NCBI GenBank assembly: GCA_001657315.1
Contig: LYSV01000027.1
Location: 1-56,373 of the forward strand
Direction of reading: 5' to 3'
DNA from: Flammeovirgaceae bacterium BBD 1991-12
Lineage (GTDB): Bacteria; Bacteroidota; Bacteroidia; Cytophagales; Cyclobacteriaceae
DNA: 56,373 bases
Shown here: positions 27,063 to 35,122 of the stretch, piece by piece
How the letters are laid out: every line of letters begins with the position of its first letter
Position numbering within the stretch: the stretch's first letter is position 1
The notes under the pieces: model-generated
Databases searched by the model: none
Seen by the model: only the letters and a program-made list of their open reading frames with translations
What the model was told of the DNA's origin: nothing
Translations under genes and position numbers: made by a program

Positions 27063-28418
27063 ATGAAGAAAGTTATGATGGTTTTGGCTACCGTTATGTT
27101 TTTGGTAGCCTCGAATCGCAATGGGCTACATCAGCAACTACAGCGTCTGATCAAAAAGCATGATCTTACAGCCTATGACCCCGGGCCGGTACCTGATCCG
27201 GCTAAGGTTGAACTGGGCCGTATGCTCTTTTTTGACAAGATCCTGAGTGGAAACAAGGATATTTCCTGTGCTACATGCCACCATCCTGGGTTGAAATCCG
27301 GTGATGAACTTACGCTTTCCATCGGTGTTGGAGGGGAAGGTCTTGGCACATCAAGAAGAATGGGAGATGGCAGAGAAAGGATACCGCGCAATTCCCCGGA
27401 GATATTCAACCGAGGAGCCGCAGAATGGCACACTATGTTTTGGGATGGCAGGGTGGCCAGATCCACCTCGAAAGGATTCGATACCCCTGCTGACGAGAAA
27501 CTACCCCAGGGGCTGGAAAATGTACTGGCTGCTCAGGCGATGTTTCCAGTATTATCCCGTGATGAAATGCGCGGGGAGATCGGAGATAAGGACATTCTCG
27601 GTAATGAAAATGAGCTGGCGCTGATCAGTGACGCCGTTCCGCAGTCAGTATGGTATCGGCTGACCCGGCGGCTTTTAGACATACCGGAATACAGAACGAT
27701 GTTTCAGGCAGTCTATCCGGAGATCCAACCTGAAAAGCTGGGGTTTCAACATGCTGCCAACGCCATCGCCGCGTTCGAAGCTGCCGCCTTTACATTTACC
27801 AAAAGTCCGTGGGACCGGTATTTAGCTGGTGATCATCAGGCACTCTCTCCATCCGCTATGCGCGGTGCTGTTCTGTTTTACGAAAAAGCCCGGTGTGTCA
27901 CATGCCATAGTGGCAACCTGCTCACCGACCAGGCTTACCATAACATCGGTATTCCGCAATTCGGACCTGGTAAGGACGATGCAGCGCCGCTGGACGCCGG
28001 ACGCTTTATGGAGTCAGGGCTACAACGGGATCGGTTTGCATTTAGAACACCTCCTCTTAGAAATGTGACTATTACAGGGCCCTGGATGCATAATGGAGCC
28101 TACAACGATTTAAGAGATGTAATTACGCACCATCTCAATGCGGAGACGGCACTGCGCCATTATGATGAACAGCAGTTGCCTGAAGAATTGAGACATACCT
28201 ACAAAGGGGATCAGGATGTCATTGAACGCGTGTTGGATAATCTGGACCCGGTTATTGGCAAATCTCCTAAACTAAGTGAAAATGAGGTCAGCGATATTCT
28301 GGCATTTTTGGAGGCACTGACAGACCCTGACGCTCTGGATCTGACATCTCTTATGCCTGAAGCCGTACCCAGTGGTCTGCCTTTAGAGAATATTTCCAAC
28401 AAAGAAAATACCTATTAG
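27063..28418 (+). CDS. Di-heme cytochrome c peroxidase/MauG family protein
   Basis: 451 residues from ATG 27063. An ATG at 27036 is possible but lies inside a hairpin and would spoil the signal peptide. Export signal 1-17, then two c-type heme motifs: CATCH (69-73, first heme) and CVTCH (277-281, second heme). The C-terminal TPPLRNVTITGPWMHNGAY supplies the usual distal Met/aromatic region. Family members reduce H2O2 with electrons from cytochromes, or, as in MauG and MbnH, oxidise residues of a partner protein; sequence alone does not decide which. Located in the periplasm. The gene for a secreted protein lies directly upstream and a DoxX-like gene directly downstream. Confidence 0.9.
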   Translation: MKKVMMVLATVMFLVASNRNGLHQQLQRLIKKHDLTAYDPGPVPDPAKVELGRMLFFDKILSGNKDISCATCHHPGLKSGDELTLSIGVGGEGLGTSRRMGDGRERIPRNSPEIFNRGAAEWHTMFWDGRVARSTSKGFDTPADEKLPQGLENVLAAQAMFPVLSRDEMRGEIGDKDILGNENELALISDAVPQSVWYRLTRRLLDIPEYRTMFQAVYPEIQPEKLGFQHAANAIAAFEAAAFTFTKSPWDRYLAGDHQALSPSAMRGAVLFYEKARCVTCHSGNLLTDQAYHNIGIPQFGPGKDDAAPLDAGRFMESGLQRDRFAFRTPPLRNVTITGPWMHNGAYNDLRDVITHHLNAETALRHYDEQQLPEELRHTYKGDQDVIERVLDNLDPVIGKSPKLSENEVSDILAFLEALTDPDALDLTSLMPEAVPSGLPLENISNKENTY

Positions 28419-28451
28419 GTGTGGTGAAATAACGTGGTAAACGACTTCAAA

Positions 28452-28901
28452 ATGTCCAGCTTCATTCATCCTGACAGGAAAACGGATCTGTTACGTGTCA
28501 GCATAGGGGTAGTTTATCTATGGTTTGGAGGACTTAAATTTTTTGCTGGTCTCAGCCCTGCAGAATCACTGGCCACTGAAACACTGGCCCGGCTGAGCTT
28601 TGGGCTTATTCCAGGTCATATCTGCTACCTGTCGCTGGCTTTTGGAGAAACATTTATCGGCGTGTTACTTGTGGTAAACCGAATGGTCAGGGTGGCCGTA
28701 ATGGCCGCAATCGTGCATATGCTTGGCACCTTCACGCCCATATTGCTGCTCCCTCAGGTCTGTTTTAATGAACCACCCTTTGCCATTACGCTGGTGGGCC
28801 AATACATTGTTAAGAATATCGTTATCGTCAGTGCCCTGCTGGTCATCTATCCGTTTGAGCCCCCTCACCCGGGGAAAAAGACGAACATCAAAAAGCCGTG
28901 A
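28452..28901 (+). CDS. DoxX-like membrane protein
   Basis: 149 residues from ATG 28452 (GTG 28434 is the alternative). Four membrane helices (about 14-34, 50-72, 78-98 and 112-133), with the DoxX-type start RVSIGVVYLWFGGLKF and a conserved-looking GETFIGVLL in the second half. DoxX-family proteins are often found with redox enzymes and may move electrons or quinols, but the activity of most is unproven. It starts 33 bp after the peroxidase stop; the gene ends inside the terminator stem at 28893-28925. Confidence 0.7.
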   Translation: MSSFIHPDRKTDLLRVSIGVVYLWFGGLKFFAGLSPAESLATETLARLSFGLIPGHICYLSLAFGETFIGVLLVVNRMVRVAVMAAIVHMLGTFTPILLLPQVCFNEPPFAITLVGQYIVKNIVIVSALLVIYPFEPPHPGKKTNIKKP

Positions 28902-28925
28902 TCTGTTTTACCCGGATCACGGCTT
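28893..28925. terminator. Bidirectional terminator between convergent genes
   Basis: AAGCCGTGATC (28893-28903) pairs exactly with GATCACGGCTT (28915-28925). On the minus strand TTTTT follows, so it terminates the acetyltransferase gene well. On the plus strand it overlaps the DoxX-like stop codon and may also end that operon. Confidence 0.75.
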
Positions 28926-28952
28926 ACTGATTCCTTTCTGTGTCTTTGGCTT

Positions 28953-29468
28953 TTACTGGCCATTCACCTTATCCAGCCTGAAAAAGCTGGTTGGTTTTCC
29001 TTCTATGATTTTGTTCTCGACATGTTTCATTCCCAGACGTTCACACATTCGTCTTGATTGCTCATGTGGCGTATCAATACTCGCAATGAGGTACTGATAG
29101 CCCAACCTGCCAAATGCATAGTCGATGACAGTTTTCGCCGCTTCTGTAGCATACCCCTTACCGGCATGCTGCGGAAGAATGGCATACAGCAGTTCGGGCT
29201 GATTTTCGTCAAAGAAGTACCATAGCCCTGCATATCCCATGGTTTCACCATTGCTTCTGCGAATGATCTTCCACAATCCCCATTTATCCTGATCGAAATA
29301 TTGATGGTTGCTATCCAGTATTTCACTGGTTGTTTCCTCTGAAATGATCTCGTCATCCCATAAATACTTCCTTACATAGGAGTCCGTATTTATGCTATGA
29401 AATTCCTGATGGTCTTTGGTTTCCCAGGGTTTCAAAATAAGCCTTGTTGATGTCAGTATCGGTTCCAT
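28953..29468 (-). CDS. GNAT N-acetyltransferase (RimJ/RimL type)
   Basis: 171 residues from the ATG at 29468 (MEPILTSTRLILKPW). The fold markers are the N-terminal TSTRLILKPW strand, the acetyl-CoA pyrophosphate loop region LPQHAGKGYATEAAKTVIDY and the later IASIDTPHEQSRRMCERLGM. RimJ/RimL-like enzymes acetylate N-terminal amines of ribosomal proteins, other proteins or small amines; the target is not predictable. It stands alone on the minus strand, with a short palindrome (29520-29535) about 52 bp upstream. Confidence 0.88.
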   Translation of the reverse strand: MEPILTSTRLILKPWETKDHQEFHSINTDSYVRKYLWDDEIISEETTSEILDSNHQYFDQDKWGLWKIIRRSNGETMGYAGLWYFFDENQPELLYAILPQHAGKGYATEAAKTVIDYAFGRLGYQYLIASIDTPHEQSRRMCERLGMKHVENKIIEGKPTSFFRLDKVNGQ

Positions 29469-29823
29469 GATGATCAAAATTACTTAAATCGGTAATAGAA
29501 AAGTGACGCGCTTCCCTGTTCTACAAACCTGTAGACCTTTTGTAATGATGAAAATATAATTATTCTCAATTCAAATAAAGTAATTCAAAGTTTCAGGATT
29601 TAATGATCAAATCGCCCATGATGTGTTGTAAGGTAACGTTTTCCAGCAAAGATTGACCCGTCAGATCTTAATATGATCCCCAGGAACGGGATCGAAAAGG
29701 TTACATAAGGTCTACAAGGTCCAAAAGGTCTTTTTTGAAGTGTCCGGGCGGCATAATATTGCACACCAATCTGGGCCAGATGGTAATAGTATAAAATTTT
29801 CACTAAAAAACCATAATAAAAAT
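29469..29823. other. Divergent intergenic region
   Basis: 355 bp between the acetyltransferase (minus) and the lipoprotein (plus). It holds the palindrome TCTACA-AACC-TGTAGA at 29520-29535 and several AGGTC/GGTCTAC-like repeats around 29699-29731. No gene is apparent. The plus-strand reading frame extends upstream of the lipoprotein ATG but has no credible start. Confidence 0.5.
29520..29535. promoter_or_regulatory. Short palindrome, candidate operator
   Basis: TCTACA (29520-29525), four bases, TGTAGA (29530-29535), upstream of the acetyltransferase start. A GGTCTAC-containing repeat occurs again near 29707. Such short palindromes arise by chance fairly often. Confidence 0.25.
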
Positions 29824-30516
29824 ATGTTGAACATCAAATTAATTTCAAGCCATTTTTTGTGCTCCTTATTATTATGCACCCTTGTGGCTTTGTCCGGCTG
29901 TGGTGACGATGACGAAAAGGACCTGCCCTCCACGGTACTGGGCCAGGTAGTGCCTGTAAATCTGTTTGCTGTAAATGAAGCCGGTGAAATGCCGGACAAG
30001 GATGATGACCTTGTGTTCGAATTCAGGAATAATAACCCTGTTATGCTACCTGATGATAGCAGGCAATTGACCTGGGGAGAACTGACCAATGACCTTAAGG
30101 GAGAGGTTACCATAGAATGCGCAGAAGGTGGCGCCAACATTAAGGTCGATGTTGAGGGTCTTATTCCAGGAACGGTGATCACCTTTTGGGCTGTTTTTCT
30201 TGATGATCCCGGGTTCCAGCCTGATAACCCTGCCGAACTGTTTGGGATCCGAGCCATTGGTGCCTGCGGAGCACGGGATGGAAGCGATAACTACATCATT
30301 GCCGATGCCAACGGCAAGGGTTCCATTGATGTATTCCTTCAAACACCGGACGTCTTTGACATGCTGGACAAAACTGAAGCCGGTTGTATCCTGACGGACG
30401 AGTTTGAGTTCCATGTAGTGGGTGCCATACATCTGGACAAAAAGACGCATGGGTCCCTGCTTGGGCCTGATGGTACAGCACTGGAATACTTTGCGTGGAT
30501 TCACAAACGTGGATAG
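29824..30516 (+). CDS. Lipoprotein paralogous to the secreted protein at 26281
   Basis: 230 residues from ATG 29824, which places a lipobox at the right distance (TLVALSGC, lipidated Cys near 29), followed by DDDEKD. The body aligns with the secreted protein at 26281-26997: LTWGELTNDLKGEVTIEC, VEGLIPGTVITFWAVF, IADANGKGSIDVF and VVGAIHLDKKTHG...GPDG. Several acidic residues follow the lipobox, a frequent feature of surface-exposed Bacteroidota lipoproteins. Function unknown. A monocistronic unit with its own terminator at 30534-30572, though it may act with the peroxidase cluster 1 kb upstream. Confidence 0.75.
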   Translation: MLNIKLISSHFLCSLLLCTLVALSGCGDDDEKDLPSTVLGQVVPVNLFAVNEAGEMPDKDDDLVFEFRNNNPVMLPDDSRQLTWGELTNDLKGEVTIECAEGGANIKVDVEGLIPGTVITFWAVFLDDPGFQPDNPAELFGIRAIGACGARDGSDNYIIADANGKGSIDVFLQTPDVFDMLDKTEAGCILTDEFEFHVVGAIHLDKKTHGSLLGPDGTALEYFAWIHKRG

Positions 30517-30533
30517 TGTGTATTCATTTCCGG

Positions 30534-30572
30534 GTAAAAGCAGGTATGTGATGTGCCTGCTTTTACTTCTTT
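30534..30572 (+). terminator. Intrinsic terminator of the lipoprotein gene
   Basis: GTAAAAGCAGG (30534-30544) pairs exactly with CCTGCTTTTAC (30556-30566), and TTCTTTA follows on the plus strand. Confidence 0.6.
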
Positions 30573-30605
30573 AGCCACGTCTCAGGCCCGAGAGGGCTCA
30601 AAACG

Positions 30606-30611
30606 TATACA
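30606..30611. promoter_or_regulatory. GTATAC site upstream of the decarboxylase gene
   Basis: A GTATAC hexamer 37 bp upstream of the decarboxylase start, without a clear second half-site. It is the rightmost of the ten intergenic GTATAC sites found between 18.7 and 30.7 kb. Confidence 0.3.
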
Positions 30612-30647
30612 TTCTTATCCTGTGATCCGTATTTAACAACATTGTGC

Positions 30648-32174
30648 ATGAGTATTTTAAAGACTATGGAAAGCGAATTTGACTCTCTGGATCTCCCCAT
30701 TGAAGAATTTAAGAAGCTTGGCTATGCAGTGATCGATATGATAGCCCAATACTACGAAGGTATAAGGGAAATACCTGTTAGCCCAAACGGTTCCTCGGCC
30801 AAGATAGAAAACCTATTTCGGGAAGAGCTGCCAGTTGATGGACAATCTCCTGATACAGTGATTGCTGAATGGCAGGATCGTATACTGCCCAATGCTACCC
30901 ACCTCGGCTCTCCACGGTATTTTGGTTTCGTAAATGGCTCGGGAAGTATGATCGCTACCCTTGCTGATGCACTGGCAAGCTCAGTAAATATGAACAGCGG
31001 GGCGTGGAAGCCTGGTCCAGGTGCCACGGAAATTGAACGGATCACTGTAAAATGGCTTGCACAGCTTATTGGCTATCCGGACCGGTGCGGCGGACTTATA
31101 GTCAGTGGCGGCACCATGGCTGATTTTACAGCGCTGCTCACGGCCTTTCGGAACAAAGCCACTGAAGACACGACTAATGAAGGACTTCAGTCAACAGAAA
31201 GCAACGGCCGGTACCGGATCTATATGTCTGATCATGAAGGCCATATTGCCATAGTAAGAAGTGCCGATATGATGAACCTGGGGAGAGATGCCGTAAGGAG
31301 AGTACCCAGCCGGGATGATTTTACCATGGACACCACTGCACTTGACAGGATGGTCCGGGAAGATATTGCCAGCGGGGACAAGCCGTTTTGTGTGGTAGCT
31401 CAGGCAGGCTCAATAAATGTTGGGGCTATAGATCCTATGGAGGAAATTGCGGCGATCTGCCGGAAATATGATCTGTGGTTCCATGTGGATGGAGCCTGTG
31501 GTGCTGTAGGGGCCATGCTCCCATCTTTGAAGCCTCTCTACAAAGGAATGGAACTGGCGGATTCCGTTACCCTGGATCCTCACAAGTGGCTTTACATGCC
31601 CTATGAATGTGGCTGCCTGCTGGTAAACGATCCGGAAAAACTCAGGCGTTCCTTTTCCATCAAGGCACCGTATCTGAGAGGCACGCTACCCTCGGAGTAC
31701 GATGGCCTCGATTTTTTGGAATACGGACCTCAAATGTCACGTGGTTTCAAGGCATTGAAATTATGGATGACGTTAAAGCATTATGGTGTGAAAGGCTATC
31801 AAAAATTGTTGTCGCAGAACATTGCCTGTGCAAGACACCTGCATAACCTCGTAAAGGCAGACGAGAACTTTCAGCCTGCTCATGAGCCCCGTTTGTACAT
31901 CTATTCCTTCAGGTATTTCCCACAGGATCTTCGGGAGGAGCACGACAAAAGCTGTATAAATCAATACCTTGATGTATTGAACCAGACCATAATAGATAAA
32001 ATACAACTGAGCGGTCTGGCATTTATCATGACCTCAAAGGTGAGAAACAGTGTGGTGATCAGAATGTCGGTCTGTTCTCACAGAACCACTTTGGAAGATA
32101 TAGAGATCGTTTTTGAAAAGCTAGCCATGCTGGGTCAGGCTATTGATTCAAAACTAAGAAAGACGACTGCCTAA
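30648..32174 (+). CDS. Group II PLP-dependent (aromatic L-amino acid type) decarboxylase
   Basis: 508 residues from ATG 30648; ATG 30666 (MESEFDSL) is also possible. The PLP lysine is in TLDPHKWLYMPYECG (near residue 313), with the cofactor-binding HVDGACGA (Asp near 281) and the earlier SGGTMADFTALLTA loop. N-terminal features LGSPRYFGFVNG and SGAWKPGPGATEIE are those of the DDC/glutamate decarboxylase-like fold type I group. It should decarboxylate an aromatic or related amino acid, giving an amine and CO2. The exact substrate is uncertain. No amine-utilisation gene is adjacent. Confidence 0.9.
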   Translation: MSILKTMESEFDSLDLPIEEFKKLGYAVIDMIAQYYEGIREIPVSPNGSSAKIENLFREELPVDGQSPDTVIAEWQDRILPNATHLGSPRYFGFVNGSGSMIATLADALASSVNMNSGAWKPGPGATEIERITVKWLAQLIGYPDRCGGLIVSGGTMADFTALLTAFRNKATEDTTNEGLQSTESNGRYRIYMSDHEGHIAIVRSADMMNLGRDAVRRVPSRDDFTMDTTALDRMVREDIASGDKPFCVVAQAGSINVGAIDPMEEIAAICRKYDLWFHVDGACGAVGAMLPSLKPLYKGMELADSVTLDPHKWLYMPYECGCLLVNDPEKLRRSFSIKAPYLRGTLPSEYDGLDFLEYGPQMSRGFKALKLWMTLKHYGVKGYQKLLSQNIACARHLHNLVKADENFQPAHEPRLYIYSFRYFPQDLREEHDKSCINQYLDVLNQTIIDKIQLSGLAFIMTSKVRNSVVIRMSVCSHRTTLEDIEIVFEKLAMLGQAIDSKLRKTTA

Positions 32175-32386
32175 CATGGTTCGACGGCCGATTCATTGGA
32201 TGATCAAGTCTCCCGGGAAAACACGCTGTCCTTTGCCGCGTTGAATAACTCAGGGTCCCTGTAAAAGCAGGGGCCGGAAGTTAGAAGCGTAATACAATAC
32301 AGCTTCTGGATTCCAGCCTCCACTTCTGATAGAATTTTACAACTTAGTGTAAATCAGTATATCAAAATATTAGTTATACAGAGTTA

Positions 32387-32419
32387 TTAAGTGATCAAGG
32401 GACGATCCAAATCACTTAA
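32387..32419. terminator. Inverted repeat between convergent genes
   Basis: TTAAGTGAT (32387-32395) pairs exactly with ATCACTTAA (32411-32419). It lies between the decarboxylase (plus) and peroxiredoxin copy 2 (minus). The flanks (GAGTTATT and CTCAATAAC) resemble the repeat at 9582-9627. The rest of the 274-bp gap shows nothing further. Confidence 0.45.
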
Positions 32420-32448
32420 TTTGCTCAATAACCCAACAACAATTGCCT

Positions 32449-33084
32449 CTAATTCGGCTGGGGTGTCATTCTCAAATAGGGTTTCACCTCCTTAAAGCCT
32501 TTGGGAAACAATTTTTCAGCCTCCTCATTGGTCACAGAAGGTAGGATGACACAATCTTCACCTTCCTTCCAGTTAACCGGGGTAGCTACCTTCTGATATG
32601 CTGTAAGTTGCAGAGAGTCGATCACCCTGAGTATTTCACTAAAATTCCGCCCTGTGGAAGCAGGATAGGTGATCATCAGCTTGATCTTTTTGTCAGGACC
32701 AATGATGAATACAGACCGTACCGTCATCTTGTCATCTGCATTGGGGTGTATCATATCATACAAAGACGCCACCTTCTTGTCCTCGTCTGCAATGATCGGG
32801 AAGTTAACCGTCGTATGCTGGGTCTCGTTGATGTCATTGATCCACCCTTTGTGTGATTCGAGGCCGTCAACACTGAGAGCCGCCACCTTCACATTTCTCT
32901 TTTCGAATTCACTTTTAAGTTTGGCCGTAGCGCCAAGCTCAGTAGTACATACAGGTGTATAATCAGCAGGATGAGAGAAAAGCACTCCCCAGCCATCTCC
33001 CAGCCATTGATGAAAATCAATCTCTCCTTCAGTAGTCTGAGCAGTAAAGTTTGGAGCTTCGTCTCCAAGTCGTAAGGTTGCCAT
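32449..33084 (-). CDS. 1-Cys peroxiredoxin (Prx6 type), copy 2
   Basis: 211 residues from the ATG at 33084, which matches the start of copy 1 exactly (MATLRLGDEAP); a longer frame to 33117 is not supported. Peroxidatic Cys46 is in the same PADYTPVCTTELG context. About 30 of 210 positions differ from copy 1, scattered over the protein, and the two DNA sequences differ at many third positions, so the duplication is not recent. Expected to reduce peroxides in the cytosol. There is no GTATAC site immediately upstream, unlike copy 1, which suggests the copies are controlled differently. Confidence 0.95.
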   Translation of the reverse strand: MATLRLGDEAPNFTAQTTEGEIDFHQWLGDGWGVLFSHPADYTPVCTTELGATAKLKSEFEKRNVKVAALSVDGLESHKGWINDINETQHTTVNFPIIADEDKKVASLYDMIHPNADDKMTVRSVFIIGPDKKIKLMITYPASTGRNFSEILRVIDSLQLTAYQKVATPVNWKEGEDCVILPSVTNEEAEKLFPKGFKEVKPYLRMTPQPN

Positions 33085-33236
33085 ACTTGTTGGTTTTAGT
33101 TGAAATTTATAAATCAAAGATCAGAATATTCTACTACTGATAAACGTGCCCAACAGGGTTTTTGATCCAAAATTTCTTAAGAATATTTGAAAGTGAACTG
33201 GAGTTTTTCACATCACTGAAATCGGAATCAACTGCT

Positions 33237-33619
33237 TTATTTTAATAGTTTAACAGCATATCTACTAAACCACTGATCATCTGAAAAAAGGATCAAATTC
33301 TCAAAAATCGCCTGTGAGATCAAAAGCCTGTCAAAAGGATCTCTATGATGGAACGGCAACCTGGAATTCTCAATGACATGATCCGTTGTGATTGGTAAGA
33401 TTACAATACCTGATTTCTCAATAATCCTAATAACCTCCTTAAGGTAATGTCCAACTCTAATTTGCCTATAGAATATTTTACACTCATCTCCCAAAGGGAT
33501 ACCATACTCACCAGAACATCATTCTTTGTATTTTCAATCTGAGTTTTTATTTTTTCAGGCAACTTTTTATCGTCCGTAATGAACCAAATTACGGCATGGG
33601 TATCCAATAACAAATCCAT
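33237..33619 (-). pseudogene. VapC-like PIN-domain toxin with a frameshift
   Basis: The N-terminal half (MDLLLDTHAVIWFITDD, SLWEMSVKYSIGKLELDIT) is in one frame and the C-terminal half (LKEVIRIIEKSGIVILPI, LPFHHRDPFDRLLISQA, LFSDDQWF) is in the -1 frame. The break is at about 33437-33446 (minus-strand ACCTTAAGG). One added base there would restore a 127-residue PIN protein, the normal size for this family, with all acidic active-site regions. PIN toxins are RNases. The start is ATG 33619, two bases after the antitoxin stop. A disabled toxin or a sequencing error; a programmed shift is unlikely because no slippery heptamer is present. Confidence 0.8.
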
Positions 33620-33621
33620 TT

Positions 33622-33828
33622 TCAAAAATCCCTAAAGTCGTTAAGCGGTTCATTAAAATCATCTGACATTCTGATCTTACCTTTTGCCAGTCCCGCTTGT
33701 CGTTTTTTAGGAGGGTCTTCTTTTTTGAGTTTATGTTTCAAGTGATCAATAAACTCTGAGACTTCTTTTCTAAGTTCATCGGGAAGAGATGATAATTTGG
33801 TATATAAATGAAGGTTGGTCATTATCAT
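33622..33828 (-). CDS. VapB-like antitoxin (DUF2281 type)
   Basis: 68 residues: an N-terminal helical DNA-binding-like segment (LYTKLSSLPDELRKEVSEFI) and a C-terminal toxin-neutralising tail (RQAGLAKGKIRMSDDFNEPL) typical of DUF2281 antitoxins paired with PIN toxins. It directly precedes the frameshifted toxin gene. A second ATG lies two codons inside. If the toxin is really broken, this gene is an orphan antitoxin that could still neutralise related toxins. Confidence 0.78.
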   Translation of the reverse strand: MIMTNLHLYTKLSSLPDELRKEVSEFIDHLKHKLKKEDPPKKRQAGLAKGKIRMSDDFNEPLNDFRDF

Positions 33829-33973
33829 AAATATACGAAACTCCTTAAAGGAAAGCTGCTAAACTTTTCAGGAAGATATTTTTAGCAACATAAAATGAAT
33901 AGAAACTGCGGAGTGCAAATAAGAACCTCAGTTAATTTACCTGTATCCGGACAGATATTAACTACTAAAATTG

Positions 33974-34055
33974 TGCGCACGAAAGGAGTCGAACCTTCAC
34001 GCCCGAAGGCACTGCCGCCTGAAGACAGCGCGTCTACCAATTCCGCCACGTGCGC
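33974..34055 (-). tRNA. tRNA-Leu (anticodon CAG)
   Basis: 82 nt on the minus strand. The acceptor stem GCGCACG (34055-34049) pairs with CGTGCGC (33981-33975), discriminator A at 33974. The D-loop has GGTAGACGC, the anticodon loop TTCAGGC sits in a CTGTC/GGCAG stem giving anticodon CAG, a variable arm (TGCCTTCGGGCG) marks a class II tRNA, and the T-loop is GTTCGACTCC. The CCA end is not encoded. Confidence 0.95.
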
Positions 34056-34120
34056 TAATACTTACAATTTTATTCCCGGCGCTCACTGGCCAGAGTCACA
34101 GCTCTTGCGCTGCGCGTTTG

Positions 34121-34128
34121 CAAAGGTA
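34121..34128 (-). promoter_or_regulatory. Candidate -7 element (TACCTTTG) for the tRNA gene
   Basis: On the minus strand 34128-34121 is TACCTTTG, matching TAnnTTTG and identical to the element before the type IX unit. It lies about 66 bp upstream of the tRNA 5' end, which would imply a short leader removed by RNase P. No strong -33 TTTG is visible. Confidence 0.4.
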
Positions 34129-34331
34129 ATATTTTTATCGATATACACTTAAGCAGAAAATATTTTTTCCGGTGTTTCCTGATTTACCATATCTCATACC
34201 GTCCACCTGGTGATAAGCCAGGTATTTCAGGCCCTATCAGTATGGCCATTTTTCTGACTAAAGCACTATTAAGTCAAAGAGTTATACTGCAAAAGAAGAT
34301 GTTTGACCTCCAAAGATCCTATAATCTGAAC

Positions 34332-34694
34332 CTAGCGTTTCATGAACTTATAGGTCTCCCCAAAAGAGCCCTGATCGTCACGAATAGCAATAAGGTAGTA
34401 ACCAGGAGCCAGGTCTTTAACCTTAACTGTGTATTGGGATACACCGGTTTTTCTTATTTCTACCTCTACCACATTCCCTATGATGTTATGAACGATGAGT
34501 TTGGGAGATTTAATGGTAGAATTGTTGATCCTGACCTGCAGATACTCTACCGTGGGGTTGGGATAGAGCTTAATTTCGTTATTGTTTGTAAGCTGATCAT
34601 TGGAGAAGCGGTCAAGCTCACCGGATTGCGCATAGGAATTACCTCCTATAGCCATTAAAACGCCAATCACCAATATGTACTTAATTCTTCCCAT
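34332..34694 (-). CDS. Small secreted protein made of a signal peptide and a type IX (Por-type) sorting domain
   Basis: 120 residues from the ATG at 34694, which starts the signal peptide (MGRIKYILVIGVLMAIGG...SYAQ). After a linker of about 20 residues comes a complete type A sorting tail: IKLYPNPTVEYLQVRINN, LIVHNIIGNVV, VKDLAPGYYLIAIRDDQG. In that family the tail is recognised by the type IX system and usually follows a large passenger; here there is almost none. It may be a standalone adaptor or decoy for the sorting machinery, or a small surface protein. Monocistronic. Confidence 0.82.
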   Translation of the reverse strand: MGRIKYILVIGVLMAIGGNSYAQSGELDRFSNDQLTNNNEIKLYPNPTVEYLQVRINNSTIKSPKLIVHNIIGNVVEVEIRKTGVSQYTVKVKDLAPGYYLIAIRDDQGSFGETYKFMKR

Positions 34695-34796
34695 GTTCAG
34701 GTATCTTTGGTTCCAAATTAAATTAACAGCAAAAATCAATCCAAAATTCCAAAGCCACTATACAATTTTAATTCCGAACCTCCGTTAAAAGTCACT

Positions 34797-35096
34797 CTAA
34801 GTGAATACGGACAAGGATGCATTTTGTTGTGTATCAACCAACATTTTAATTGTAGCAACGCTGACAAACGGACAGACCTGCTCCTTTACATGATCATAGG
34901 AAATCAGAACATTAAACAGGGTCTTTCTGAGACGCTGAGAAAACAGGCAAGTCCCTGGTACCGGTTTTTGAATCAGTTTGTTATTTTCCGATGCTGGTAT
35001 AAAACCCGCTAAAGGAAGATATTTCCTGGCCAAAAAAATTTCCCGATCTGAGAGATAGCCTAACCTTTTCTCCCAGTCTGAAACAGTGTATTTCAT
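34797..35096 (-). CDS. Possible hypothetical protein
   Basis: A 99-codon frame beginning 27 bp after the stop of the NAD(P)HX repair gene on the same strand. The N-terminal part (MKYTVSDWEKRLGYLSDREI) looks protein-like, the rest less so. No domain is recognised and no coupling overlap exists. It may be real, a decayed gene or chance. The remaining DNA between 34695 and 34796 shows nothing. Confidence 0.3.
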   Translation of the reverse strand: MKYTVSDWEKRLGYLSDREIFLARKYLPLAGFIPASENNKLIQKPVPGTCLFSQRLRKTLFNVLISYDHVKEQVCPFVSVATIKMLVDTQQNASLSVFT

Positions 35097-35122
35097 GCGA
35101 TCTGCGCATACGGTCCAATACC

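Noticed and set aside
33437-33446. Programmed -1 frameshift in the PIN toxin gene
   Set aside because: There is no slippery heptamer at the break and the Shine-Dalgarno-like AAGGAGG is on the wrong side. An indel or sequencing error is simpler.
33974-34055. tRNA-Leu as an integration site of a mobile element
   Set aside because: There is no integrase nearby and no repeat of the tRNA 3' end that I can see in the window.
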